Below are positions 41,942-50,232 of a stretch of 50,315 nucleotides of DNA, piece by piece; the first letter of the stretch is position 1; each line of letters opens with the position of its first letter. The stretch spans positions 1-50,315 of the forward strand of contig DASXMJ010000067.1 of NCBI GenBank assembly GCA_036495685.1, written 5' to 3'. The notes beneath the pieces were generated by a model, which ran no database searches, had not been told where the DNA came from, and saw nothing but the letters and a program-made list of their open reading frames with translations. The stretch is from Candidatus Binataceae bacterium. Its GTDB lineage: Bacteria; Desulfobacterota; Binatia; Binatales; Binataceae. The position numbers were made by a program, and so were the translations under genes.

Positions 41942-42961
41942 ATGCGTCTTTCCGAACTCAACTACGATCTCCCCGCGGAGCTTATCGCGCAGCACCCGCT
42001 CAAGTCCCGCGAGCAGGCGCGCATGCTGGTCGTTAACCGCAAGCTTGGAACCTACGAGCATTCGCGTTTCTACAAGCTGTATCAGTACCTGCGCGAGGGT
42101 GATCTCATCGTTCTCAACGACACTCGCGTATTGCCCGCGCGCCTGCTGGCGCGAAAAGAAAGCGGCGGTCGCGTCGAACTGCTATTCGTGCGACCGGTCG
42201 ATGATCCGCCCGGAGCGTGGATGGCACTTGCGCGGGGACACCGGGCCCTCAAAGAAGGCGCGCGCCTGCGCCTTGAAAACGGCGGCGCGCTGCGGGTCGT
42301 AGGATACGTGCGCGAAGGGCGTCCGGTCTTCGCCAGCGAGGACGGCACACCGATAGCGGAAATACTCACCGGGTCGGGTCTGCTCGCGCTGCCTCACTAC
42401 ATCCGCCGTGAAGTCGGGTCCGAAGATCTCGATGACTATCAGACCGTGTACGCTCGCAGTCCCGGGGCGATTGCCGCTCCGACTGCGGGATTGCATTTCA
42501 CCGCTGCCCTGCTCGCCGAATTGTCGCACTACGGCATTCGCAGCACGAGAATTACCTTGCACATCGGACCCGGAACCTTTGCGCCCTTGCGCGCGCCCCA
42601 GGTCGAGGCCCACTCGATGGAGGCCGAGTGGTTCACGATCCCAGACGGCGCCCGTGCGGATCTCGATCACGCTCGGCGTACCGGCGGTCGTGTGGTCGCG
42701 GTCGGAACCTCAAGCGTACGCGCGCTCGAGTCGTGGGCAATTACCGGTGACCCTGAAGGGTTTACCGGGTTGTTCATCTTCCCTGGGTTTCGTTTCAAGA
42801 TGGTGAACGCGATGATCACTAACTTCCATATGCCACGGACCACGGTGTTGGCGTTGGTGATGGCGCTGGCGGGACCCGAGTTGGTCCTCGATGCGTACCG
42901 CGAGGCGGTCCGCCGCCGTTATCGCTTTCTAAGCTACGGCGACGCGATGCTGATTCTCTGA
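41942..42961 (+). CDS. queA: S-adenosylmethionine:tRNA ribosyltransferase-isomerase
   Basis: QueA moves the ribosyl part of SAM to preQ1-tRNA to form epoxyqueuosine in the anticodon wobble position. The 339-residue protein has the standard start LSELNYDLPAELIAQHP, the DLIVLNDTRVLPARL motif, and AAPTAGLHFT, with the C-terminal PGFRFKMVNAMITNFHMP. Length is typical. It overlaps the next gene by one base (TGATG), and the following tgt acts one step earlier in the same pathway, so this is a queuosine operon. Confidence 0.96.
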   Translation: MRLSELNYDLPAELIAQHPLKSREQARMLVVNRKLGTYEHSRFYKLYQYLREGDLIVLNDTRVLPARLLARKESGGRVELLFVRPVDDPPGAWMALARGHRALKEGARLRLENGGALRVVGYVREGRPVFASEDGTPIAEILTGSGLLALPHYIRREVGSEDLDDYQTVYARSPGAIAAPTAGLHFTAALLAELSHYGIRSTRITLHIGPGTFAPLRAPQVEAHSMEAEWFTIPDGARADLDHARRTGGRVVAVGTSSVRALESWAITGDPEGFTGLFIFPGFRFKMVNAMITNFHMPRTTVLALVMALAGPELVLDAYREAVRRRYRFLSYGDAMLIL

Positions 42962-44097
42962 TGACGCTGCCAATCGAATTTTCCATCACCGCCAACGACG
43001 ATCTGGCCCGCGTCGGATGCCTTCGCACACCTCACGGCACGGTTGCAACTCCGGTTTTCATGCCGGTGGGCACGCGCGCGGCGGTAAAAGCCATGTCTCC
43101 GGATGAACTCTGGAACATCGGCTATCGGCTAGTTCTGGCGAACGCCTACCATCTGCTGGTGCGGCCGGGTCACGACCTGGTGAGGGCGCTGGGAGGGGTC
43201 GGGCGATTCATGGCATTTCCCGGCGCCATCCTCACCGATTCGGGCGGCTTCCAGGCCATGAGCCTCGCAAAGATCAGTTCCGTTTCGGAGGACGGCCTTC
43301 GCTTTCGCTCACACCTCGACGGGGCTCCCGTGATGCTTACGCCGGAAAGCGCAATCGAGGTGCAGGAGGCACTGGGTGCCGATATCATGATGGCGCTCGA
43401 CGAATGCACTCCCTATCCGGCCTCGCACGAGCAGGCACGCAAATCGCTGGAGCTGACGGCGCGCTGGGCCGAGCGCGGGCTGCGCGCACGTCAGAGCAGT
43501 ACGCAGGCCCTGTTCGGAATCGCGCAGGGCGGCACCCACGCCGACCTGCGTCGCGCCAGTGCACGGCAGATAACCTCGCTGGGTTTCGATGGCTATGCTG
43601 CCGGGGGACTATCCGTCGGCGAGCCTAAGGACGAGATGCTGGAAATGGCGGCCTTGTCCGCCTCGCTCCTTCCGGCGGACCGCCCCCGTTACCTGATGGG
43701 AGTCGGGATGCCTGCTGACCTTCTCGCCGCGGTGGGAATGGGCTACGACATGTTCGATTGTGTTATTCCCACCCGCAATGCCCGCAACGGCTCGGCCTTC
43801 ACCAGCGCGGGACGGATCTCGATCAAGCGGGCCGAGTATGCCCGCGATGCGGGTCCGCTCGACCCGCATTGCGAATGCCGCCCCTGCCGGACTTTCTCCC
43901 GCGCCTACCTGCGTCACTTGTTTTTGTCGCGCGAGATACTCGCAGCGCGCGCACTGACGGAGCATAATCTGTTTTTCTACGCGCGCTTGATGCGTGAAGC
44001 GCAAGCTGCTATCGCATCTCGAACTTTTCGCGCGTATGCAAATTCGATGACCGCGGCCCTAAAAGGAGGCGACGCGGGCGACAAGGACACTGACTGA
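42961..44097 (+). CDS. tgt: tRNA-guanine transglycosylase
   Basis: Tgt swaps the wobble guanine of GUN-anticodon tRNAs for preQ1. The 378-residue protein shows the substrate loop LTDSGGFQAMSL, the GIAQGG motif, the GGLSVGE loop, the catalytic-Asp region FDCVIPTRNARNG, and the zinc site CECRPC with a later His. It shares one base with queA upstream and one with yajC downstream, so the three genes are tightly coupled. Length and motifs are entirely normal. Confidence 0.97.
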   Translation: MTLPIEFSITANDDLARVGCLRTPHGTVATPVFMPVGTRAAVKAMSPDELWNIGYRLVLANAYHLLVRPGHDLVRALGGVGRFMAFPGAILTDSGGFQAMSLAKISSVSEDGLRFRSHLDGAPVMLTPESAIEVQEALGADIMMALDECTPYPASHEQARKSLELTARWAERGLRARQSSTQALFGIAQGGTHADLRRASARQITSLGFDGYAAGGLSVGEPKDEMLEMAALSASLLPADRPRYLMGVGMPADLLAAVGMGYDMFDCVIPTRNARNGSAFTSAGRISIKRAEYARDAGPLDPHCECRPCRTFSRAYLRHLFLSREILAARALTEHNLFFYARLMREAQAAIASRTFRAYANSMTAALKGGDAGDKDTD

Positions 44098-44444
44098 TGC
44101 TGTTTGAGGGAATTGCGTGGGCGCAAGCTGCCGCCGCCCAACAAGGTTCGGAAGCTTCGACCTTGCTGCAGATGGCGCCCATAGTGGGGGTTATCGCAAT
44201 CTTCTATTTCCTCCTGATTCGCCCCCAGACACAGAAAGCCAGGGAGCATTCTAAAATGCTCAAAGAGCTCAAGCGCAACGATGAAGTCGTTACTACCGGT
44301 GGCATCGTTGGCAGGATTACCGACCTTGGCGAGAAGCTGGTGACGGTCGAAATTGCCCCCAACGTCCGCGTGAGAGTGGAACGTCCCCAGATCGCTTCGA
44401 TATCCTCTTATGGCAAAGCGCCCGGGAAAAAAGACAAGGAATAA
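44097..44444 (+). CDS. yajC: Preprotein translocase accessory subunit YajC
   Basis: A 115-residue single-pass inner-membrane protein of the SecDF-YajC complex, which assists protein export. The hydrophobic helix (about residues 26-42, VGVIAIFYFLLIRPQ) is followed by the conserved RPQTQKAREHSKMLKEL and the GDEV-like NDEVVTTGGIVGRI segment. The ATG overlaps the tgt stop by one base. The gene order queA-tgt-yajC-secD is widespread in bacteria. Confidence 0.95.
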   Translation: MLFEGIAWAQAAAAQQGSEASTLLQMAPIVGVIAIFYFLLIRPQTQKAREHSKMLKELKRNDEVVTTGGIVGRITDLGEKLVTVEIAPNVRVRVERPQIASISSYGKAPGKKDKE

Positions 44445-44476
44445 GGTCGCGCCGGGTCGCTGCGGGATCAATTAAG

Positions 44477-46135
44477 TTGGACACCCAAGCCTTTGCGCCC
44501 CTCCTCATTCTGATCGCGCTGGCGGTTGCTTTCCTGTACCTGCATTTCAGCGGGGGCGACGGTCGCACGCGGCTCTACCTGGCCGCAATCTTGACGGTCG
44601 TCGCGATAATCATTCTGCTTCCGAGCCTTAACCTGAACCTTCCCGATTGGATGTCCGCAATTATCGGCGGCACCAAGATTCAAATGGGCCTCGACCTCCA
44701 GGGTGGAACCCATCTGCTGATGAGTGTGAAACTCGACGAGGCGGTGAAAACGCAGCTCGGACATCGCGCCGACGACATCAAGCGGCAGCTCAAGGAGAAC
44801 AAGATCGATTTCGACAACGTTGCGCAGGATGAGTCCGGGAACATCATCGTCAAGCTCAAGGGCAGCGACGAGCGCAGTGCGTTCCTGGATTTGGCCAGCA
44901 AGTCATTTCCCGACCTGGTGGTTAACACCGCTCCTTCCACCGGGGGAGGACCAGCCTTCAGCCTGGGCTTCCGGCCGCGCGACCTGTCGCAGATGAAGGC
45001 CGACGTAATGGACAAGGCGCTCGAGACGATTCGCAATCGAATAGACCAGCTCGGCGTGCGCGAAACCACGGTGGTGCGCGAGGGCGACAATGAAATCCTG
45101 GTCCAGCTGCCCGGAATCCAGGACCCCGAGCGCGCCAAAGAGCTGATTGGCAAAACCGCCGTCCTCGAATTCAAGCTCATTGACGACTCGCACAATCTGC
45201 AGGATGCAATTCAGAACGGGCCGCCGCCCGGCTATGAAATCCTCTATGGCGCGCCCGCCCGCGGCGGGCGCACGCCGTATCTGGTGGAATCTCCCGTGCT
45301 GATGAAGGGCGACGTGGTCACCGATGCTCGTGTCCGCCCCGGCGGCCGGCTTGAAGGCCCCTACGTCTCCGTTGATCTCGACTCACGCGGAGCCGAGATT
45401 TTCGACGCGCTCACCGCCGCGAATGTAGGCCGTCGGCTCGCGATCGTGCTCGACGGCACGGTCTATTCGGATCCCGTCATCAAGGAGCGCATTCCGGGTG
45501 GCCATGTGCAGATTACCGGGCGATTCTCGCTCGACGAGGCGCACGACCTCGCCATCGTGCTGCGATCCGGTTCACTACCGGCTGCGGTCGAATTCGAAGA
45601 GGAACGCACGGTCGGCCCGTCGTTGGGTCGCGATTCTATTCGTCAAGGTGCACTTTCCTTCATCATTGGCGCCGCCGCCGTGCTGATCTTCATGCCCTTC
45701 TACTACAACGGCGCGGGCATCGTTGCGGACTTCGGCTTGACCCTGAATATCCTGCTCTTGATCTGCGTGATGGCGGCGATGCAGGCCACCCTGACCCTCC
45801 CCGGCATCGCCGGAATCGTGTTGACCCTCGGAATGTCGGTCGATGCCAACGTGCTGGTGAATGAGCGGATGCGCGAGGAATTGCGCGCCGGCAAGTCTCC
45901 GCGGGAGGCGGTCAGGTTGGGCTACGAGCGTGCATGGTCCGCGATTCGAGACTCCAACATCTCGACCTTTGTAGCGGGGTTGATCCTGTTTCAGTTCGGC
46001 ACCGGACCGGTCAAAGGGTTCGCCGTCACGCTCTGCGTCGGTGTTCTCACTGGTCTATTCTCGTGCATCGTCGTGACCCGCGCTTGGTACGACTATCTGA
46101 TCGGCGCAAGAAAGCTAAGCACTATCAGCGTGTAG
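44477..46135 (+). CDS. secD: Protein translocase subunit SecD
   Basis: SecD is an RND-like inner-membrane protein that uses the proton gradient to help pull exported proteins out of SecYEG. The 552-residue protein has the MGLDLQGGTHLLM signature after its canonical first helix, a large periplasmic domain, and five C-terminal helices with TLGMSVDANVLVNER. An additional hydrophobic helix (about residues 7-24) precedes the usual first helix, which would change the topology unless translation starts later; no in-frame ATG is available, and the start used is TTG with a weak ribosome binding site. SecF, normally next, is absent here. Confidence 0.94.
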   Translation: MDTQAFAPLLILIALAVAFLYLHFSGGDGRTRLYLAAILTVVAIIILLPSLNLNLPDWMSAIIGGTKIQMGLDLQGGTHLLMSVKLDEAVKTQLGHRADDIKRQLKENKIDFDNVAQDESGNIIVKLKGSDERSAFLDLASKSFPDLVVNTAPSTGGGPAFSLGFRPRDLSQMKADVMDKALETIRNRIDQLGVRETTVVREGDNEILVQLPGIQDPERAKELIGKTAVLEFKLIDDSHNLQDAIQNGPPPGYEILYGAPARGGRTPYLVESPVLMKGDVVTDARVRPGGRLEGPYVSVDLDSRGAEIFDALTAANVGRRLAIVLDGTVYSDPVIKERIPGGHVQITGRFSLDEAHDLAIVLRSGSLPAAVEFEEERTVGPSLGRDSIRQGALSFIIGAAAVLIFMPFYYNGAGIVADFGLTLNILLLICVMAAMQATLTLPGIAGIVLTLGMSVDANVLVNERMREELRAGKSPREAVRLGYERAWSAIRDSNISTFVAGLILFQFGTGPVKGFAVTLCVGVLTGLFSCIVVTRAWYDYLIGARKLSTISV

Positions 46136-46363
46136 CCTCTTAGCCTGGAGAAAGGTTGGTTCCGGGGGTGTGCTTGGGGCTTGGCACCGTGCGCCAGGTC
46201 GCGTGGATCCGCTTTCCCATTTTCTGGCGCGGGCCCCGCGTTCGCCCCTTAAAATTGGTCTGTCCGCCGACGCCACGGAGATAAACTTGACTTGCATGAG
46301 GTGAGCAGGTTACAAGAGTCCGTTCTAACTATCAGACCAGAAAGGCGTCTTTTGGACGGAAAG

Positions 46364-46558
46364 ATGGCCGAAAAAGACGACGTTTTGCTGAATTCACGTG
46401 AGGTTGCTTTCTTGCTCGACCTCAGCCCCGACACAGTCAACGAGTTCGCGCGCCGTAACATAATTCCGGCCTTCAAGAAGGGGCGGCAATGGCGCTTTCG
46501 CAAACGCGATATCGCTTCCGTGAAGCGCCAGCTTCGGGGGGTTAACGCCGCCGCGTAA
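46364..46558 (+). CDS. Small excisionase-like HTH DNA-binding protein
   Basis: A 64-residue protein with the winged-helix HTH_17/MerR-like fold found in excisionases and small regulators (LLNSREVAFLLDLSPDTVNE followed by FKKGRQWRFRKRDI). A TTG start at 46292 would add 24 residues without family similarity. The ATG at 46364 has GGACGGAAAG upstream. It is a stand-alone gene occupying the position of secF. No phage or integrase is nearby, so it is probably a regulator rather than an excisionase. Confidence 0.8.
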   Translation: MAEKDDVLLNSREVAFLLDLSPDTVNEFARRNIIPAFKKGRQWRFRKRDIASVKRQLRGVNAAA

Positions 46559-46651
46559 CGGCGGTCAGTCAGCTCTTGGCGGTTTGGGGCAGGGCGGGTG
46601 ACATCGTCTCCCGCCCTCGGACCCAGCACAATCCAGAGGATTCTTAACGAA

Positions 46652-47269
46652 ATGGCCGAACCGCACGAGAGCCGCATCTATTCCGATTTGTCCCACTTTT
46701 ACGATGCGGTCTTCAGCCGCGCATTTGAAGACCACGAGCACGAAGTTATCGAGTCGCTAAACCTCCGGCCCGGGCAGCAGGTGCTTGAAGTAGGGGTCGG
46801 CACCGGCATGGCACTCGATGCCTTCCCGCCCTACGTTCACGTGGTCGGTATTGATCCGTCCGAGGCGATGCTCGCGCACGCGCGCGACAAGATTCGCGAC
46901 AACGAGTGGGGCCACGTCGAGGTGCGAAAGGGCGATGCGCTCAATCTCGACTTCCCCGACAATAGCTTTGACGACGTGGTCACGTTTCACGTGATTACGG
47001 TCGTACCCGATCCGCTGCAGATGATGAGTGAGATGGTCCGGGTGTGCAAACCGGGCGGCAGGATCGTGGTCGTCAACCACTTCGCGAGTCCCAATCCGGT
47101 GCTGTATTTTCTGAACACCGTGGTCAATCCAATCACCAAGCTGCTCGGATGGACCACCCGCTTGCGGGCCCGCGACGTCCTCAGCGGCTACGACATCACC
47201 GTCGAGCAACTCCGCCCGGTAGCCCGCTTCTCGATTCATTCGTTGATAGTCGCGCGCAAGAACCAGTAG
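46652..47269 (+). CDS. PmtA-like phospholipid N-methyltransferase
   Basis: A 205-residue SAM-dependent methyltransferase similar to the Rhodobacter-type phosphatidylethanolamine N-methyltransferase. Key features are the N-terminal SDLSHFYDAVFSRAFEDH, motif I VLEVGVGTGMALDAFP, VVGIDPSEAML, and the post-motif segment ASPNPVLYFLNTVVNP, shared with PmtA. Start ATG 46652 is used because similarity begins there; the upstream in-frame GTG/ATG region is not conserved. It may make mono-, di- or trimethylated PE (phosphatidylcholine); the closely similar UbiE-type methyltransferases are an alternative. Confidence 0.8.
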   Translation: MAEPHESRIYSDLSHFYDAVFSRAFEDHEHEVIESLNLRPGQQVLEVGVGTGMALDAFPPYVHVVGIDPSEAMLAHARDKIRDNEWGHVEVRKGDALNLDFPDNSFDDVVTFHVITVVPDPLQMMSEMVRVCKPGGRIVVVNHFASPNPVLYFLNTVVNPITKLLGWTTRLRARDVLSGYDITVEQLRPVARFSIHSLIVARKNQ

Positions 47270-47518
47270 CGGGAAGGCTGTCGTAGTCGGGCTCCTCGGC
47301 ACGGCGGGATTTCTCGCAAGCCGAACCTCGACCTCACCGGATTCCGACCAAAGCCCTCTTAGTGACGATGGACGACCCATCGCCCGGGCTGGCAATTGCA
47401 ATTCTGCACGCACCGGGTCGACACCCAGGACCGATCTGGTCAGAGCGGTCCCTGAGCTTCCCGATTTGATCGGAGCGCCTGACTCGGCTATTGCTCCCTC
47501 GGGAGTGCTTGAATCGCC

Positions 47519-47926
47519 GTGTCAGATTCGGATCGCGACGAGAAAGAGTCGCCGACACCATCCGACGACCAGACTATCGAAGAAATCGCGCGCACCCTCG
47601 CCGATCGGCTCCGGGCGATGCCCAACCGCCAGGAAATGACCGACTACGCCGTGTCGTTGCTGCGCGAAAGCAACGAGGAGGCGGATCAGGCGGAGCTGGC
47701 GCGTGATACCAAGGCCAAGATCGCGCGGGGCGATCCGTTTAATCCGATCGCGTTCGGCATCCCACTGTTCGTGATTGGAGCCGTACTGCTGGCGACCGGA
47801 ATCCTCGCCGGGCCGGGTATCGGCGTCATGGCCATCGCCGTGCTCATGGTATTGTACGGTATTGTGGTCTCCTTCTTCTCACGCGGCCGGAAAAGCGCTG
47901 GAGAGAGGGGCGGAGAAGAGCGATAG
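47519..47926 (+). CDS. Two-helix membrane protein of unknown function
   Basis: A 135-residue protein beginning with GTG. The N-terminal 75 residues are acidic and helical (IEEIARTLADRLRAMP), followed by two adjacent transmembrane helices (about residues 78-98 and 101-121) and a short basic tail. I do not recognise the family. It lies upstream of the cytochrome bc operon, separated by 161 bases, in the position where a Rieske subunit is often found, but it has no Rieske motif. It might be an accessory membrane protein of the complex, which the sequence does not prove. Confidence 0.65.
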   Translation: MSDSDRDEKESPTPSDDQTIEEIARTLADRLRAMPNRQEMTDYAVSLLRESNEEADQAELARDTKAKIARGDPFNPIAFGIPLFVIGAVLLATGILAGPGIGVMAIAVLMVLYGIVVSFFSRGRKSAGERGGEER

Positions 47927-48087
47927 CGAGCGCACATGGAATCAGCCCTTCTTCTTGCGAAGTCGTAGTACAATTAGGTAGCCTTACATGGTTCGGGTTT
48001 TGCCCACTACGTACCCGCGCGGCTGCGGAGCAGAGGTAGTAATTTAGTCGGGGGTGGCGGTCTGAGCCGCCCGGGAGTCTCGGTCAG

Positions 48088-48861
48088 ATGGCGAAGTTGG
48101 ACTGGAACGAAGTCAAACGCCAAATTACGGAATCGCAAGCCTGGCAATCGATTTTCCGCCACGGCTATGAAGATACGCCGCGCAACCGCATCTTGATGGT
48201 TTCCGGCAACGTATGGCTCCATCTGCATCCTTCCAAGGTCCAGAAGCACGCGGTCCGGATGCGTTTCACATGGTGCATGGGTGGTATCACTTTCCTGCTG
48301 TTTCTGGTGACCGTGGTCACGGGCATCTACCTGATGTTCTATTACCGACCCACTGCGGAATACGCATACGCGGACATGAAGTATCTCGAATTCGACATGC
48401 CGTTCGGCATGCTGATGCGAAACATGCATCGTTGGGCCGCGCACGGCATGGTGATCGCGGTCTGGCTGCACATGTTCCGGGTCTTCATGACCGGTTCGTA
48501 CAAGCCGCCGCGCGAGTTCAACTGGGTAGTCGGCGTAATCCTGCTCGTCCTCACGCTGTTGCTCTCGTTCACCGGCTATCTGCTGCCCTGGGATCAGCTG
48601 TCGATTTGGGCGGTTACGGTCGGTTCCAACATGGCGCGCGCCACGCCGCTGCTGGGTCACGGCGGACCGTTCCACGAGATGTTGGGGGTCAACCCGATTT
48701 ACGATGCCCGCGCGTTTCTGTTCGGCGGTGCCGAAATCGGTCCGCACACGCTGCTGCGTTTCTATATCCTGCACTGCATCTTCTTCCCCCTGGTCGCAAG
48801 TATCTTCATGGCAGTGCATTTCTGGCGAATCCGTCGCGACGGAATGTCGGGACCCCTTTAG
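48088..48861 (+). CDS. Cytochrome b6-like subunit of a quinol:cytochrome c reductase
   Basis: The N-terminal half of a split cytochrome b, 257 residues, four helices. It binds two b hemes: His114-His128 (13 apart) and His229-His244 (14 apart), the b6f/Bacillus spacing rather than that of mitochondrial bc1. Cys63 in FTWCMGGITFLL aligns with the cysteine of b6 that covalently anchors heme ci, so a third heme is likely near the Qi site. It ends ISGPL-like (DGMSGPL) as b6 proteins do. It forms an operon with the subunit IV-like gene and two tiny membrane proteins. The quinol is likely menaquinol, judging by relatives. Confidence 0.93.
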   Translation: MAKLDWNEVKRQITESQAWQSIFRHGYEDTPRNRILMVSGNVWLHLHPSKVQKHAVRMRFTWCMGGITFLLFLVTVVTGIYLMFYYRPTAEYAYADMKYLEFDMPFGMLMRNMHRWAAHGMVIAVWLHMFRVFMTGSYKPPREFNWVVGVILLVLTLLLSFTGYLLPWDQLSIWAVTVGSNMARATPLLGHGGPFHEMLGVNPIYDARAFLFGGAEIGPHTLLRFYILHCIFFPLVASIFMAVHFWRIRRDGMSGPL

Positions 48862-48867
48862 AACATC

Positions 48868-49008
48868 ATGGGTGACCTGATCTCCTGGCTGGCGCACAAT
48901 CCGATCGTGCGAGTGACGTTCGTCCCGACGCTGATGGGGTTGGCTATCTATTGGATGTGGCGTCTGGCCGCACCTCCGCCGTGGGAGGATGATGCGAATC
49001 ACACATAG
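48868..49008 (+). CDS. 46-residue single-helix protein in the bc operon
   Basis: An ATG six bases after the cytochrome b6-like stop opens a 46-codon frame (MGDLISWLAHNPIVRVTFVP, then a helix TLMGLAIYWMWRLA, then acidic DDANHT). It has one transmembrane helix near residues 13-34. Too short for usual gene callers. Its position between the two cytochrome b halves suggests a small structural subunit of the complex, comparable in idea to PetG/PetL/PetM of b6f, although I see no detailed similarity. Confidence 0.7.
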   Translation: MGDLISWLAHNPIVRVTFVPTLMGLAIYWMWRLAAPPPWEDDANHT

Positions 49009-49063
49009 TGCAAGCGGCCTGCCGCGATACTTTTCGCCCCAAGTCCGGGCGAGGAACTAAATC

Positions 49064-49978
49064 ATGGCGAGCGAAGAAGGAAGCGGATCGAGAAGCGGCT
49101 CAATGATGATGGCCGCTGCGGCCGGTGGCGCCGTTGGCGCTGCGCGCGCTCCCAAGGGTGCCCCCGCCGGCAAGCGTATCGAGGTGCCCATCAAGAAGGC
49201 CGGGAGCGGCATCGAAGACAAGCTGCACACCTGGCCGTTCCTGGTGCGCAATGAGTTTCTGGTCGCGATCGTGGTGACGGTGCTGCTGACGGTATGGTCG
49301 CTAACCATCAACGCGCCGCTGGAAGAGCCGTCCAATCCCACCCGGACCCCGAATCCGTCCAAGGCTCCCTGGTACTTCCTCGGCCTTCAGGAAATGCTCG
49401 TGTTCTTCGACCCGTGGTACGCCGGTGTGGTGTTGCCCAGTTTCATTATCGTCGGCCTCATGCTGGTGCCGTATCTGGATATCAATCCGAAGGGGAATGG
49501 TTACTACACCTTCCGCGAGCGGATGTTCGAGATTCTGACCTTCTTCATCGGATTTCACGTACTGTGGGTTTCCTTCATCATCATAGGCACGTTCTTTCGC
49601 GGCCCCGGGTGGAACTGGTTCTGGCCTGGCCAGTACTGGGATCCACACATGGTGGAGGCACTGACCAACGTCGACCTTCCATACATGTTCGGGTTCCGCG
49701 ACTATACGCTGTCCGCCCTGTTCGGACTTTCCCTGATTGGCGGCTACTTCGTGGTCGGAATGGCGGTGTTCTACTGGTGGGTGCGCCGGCGCCCAGCCAA
49801 TGATCCGTGGTCCGCGTTCCCGGGCGGAGGTCCTGAGTTGTTGGAGAGGTGGGGCCCGGTGCGCTTTGGCATAATCGGGTTTCTGCTGCTCGCGATGGCC
49901 GGGGTCTTCATCAAGATGGTCATGCGGCACGCGCTCAACATCAAGTACATACTGGTAACCCCCTGGATTAACATCTGA
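49064..49978 (+). CDS. Cytochrome b C-terminal (subunit IV-like) protein
   Basis: The second half of cytochrome b, 304 residues with a long Ser/Gly/Lys-rich N-terminus (about 55 residues) and about five helices. The Qo-site motif reads KAPWYFLGLQEML: the conserved PEWY glutamate is replaced, so the proton-accepting residue there differs from mitochondrial enzymes. The central segment (PYLDINPKGNGYYTFRER) is typical of the lineage with this APWY variant. It has more helices than a b6f subunit IV (three) and may make extra contacts. It is preceded by the 46-residue gene and followed by a 58-residue gene. Confidence 0.9.
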   Translation: MASEEGSGSRSGSMMMAAAAGGAVGAARAPKGAPAGKRIEVPIKKAGSGIEDKLHTWPFLVRNEFLVAIVVTVLLTVWSLTINAPLEEPSNPTRTPNPSKAPWYFLGLQEMLVFFDPWYAGVVLPSFIIVGLMLVPYLDINPKGNGYYTFRERMFEILTFFIGFHVLWVSFIIIGTFFRGPGWNWFWPGQYWDPHMVEALTNVDLPYMFGFRDYTLSALFGLSLIGGYFVVGMAVFYWWVRRRPANDPWSAFPGGGPELLERWGPVRFGIIGFLLLAMAGVFIKMVMRHALNIKYILVTPWINI

Positions 49979-49999
49979 CGGCGTGACAGCAGCGCAAGT

Positions 50000-50176
50000 G
50001 TGTACATCCTGGGCAAAGTGCTGGAGGCGTTGGGATGCGCCGACGTAGGATTCGCGCTCTACGTCGGCATCACCCAGCCGCGCGGGATGGGTAACGAGTT
50101 CAAGCTGACGGGCATCGGAATCTTGGTGTTCCTGGTCGGCTACATTGTTGAGAATTTATCCGGCGAGCGCTCCTGA
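50000..50176 (+). CDS. 58-residue membrane protein in the bc operon
   Basis: A GTG 22 bases after the subunit IV-like stop opens a 58-codon frame (MYILGKVLEALGCADVGFAL onward) with one clear helix near the C-terminus (GIGILVFLVGYIV) and possibly an N-terminal amphipathic helix. No family is recognised. It is too short for usual gene callers. Position and composition make it a likely small subunit or assembly factor of the cytochrome bc complex. Confidence 0.6.
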   Translation: MYILGKVLEALGCADVGFALYVGITQPRGMGNEFKLTGIGILVFLVGYIVENLSGERS

Positions 50177-50232
50177 CCGCGCGAGGGGGGAGGGCGCATT
50201 GACCACGGTTATCAAGGGCAGGGTAAGAATAG

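Noticed and set aside
47334-47518. Frames in the gap between the PmtA-like gene and the two-helix protein
   Set aside because: Short on both strands, low-complexity Arg/Ser content, and no ribosome binding site of note.
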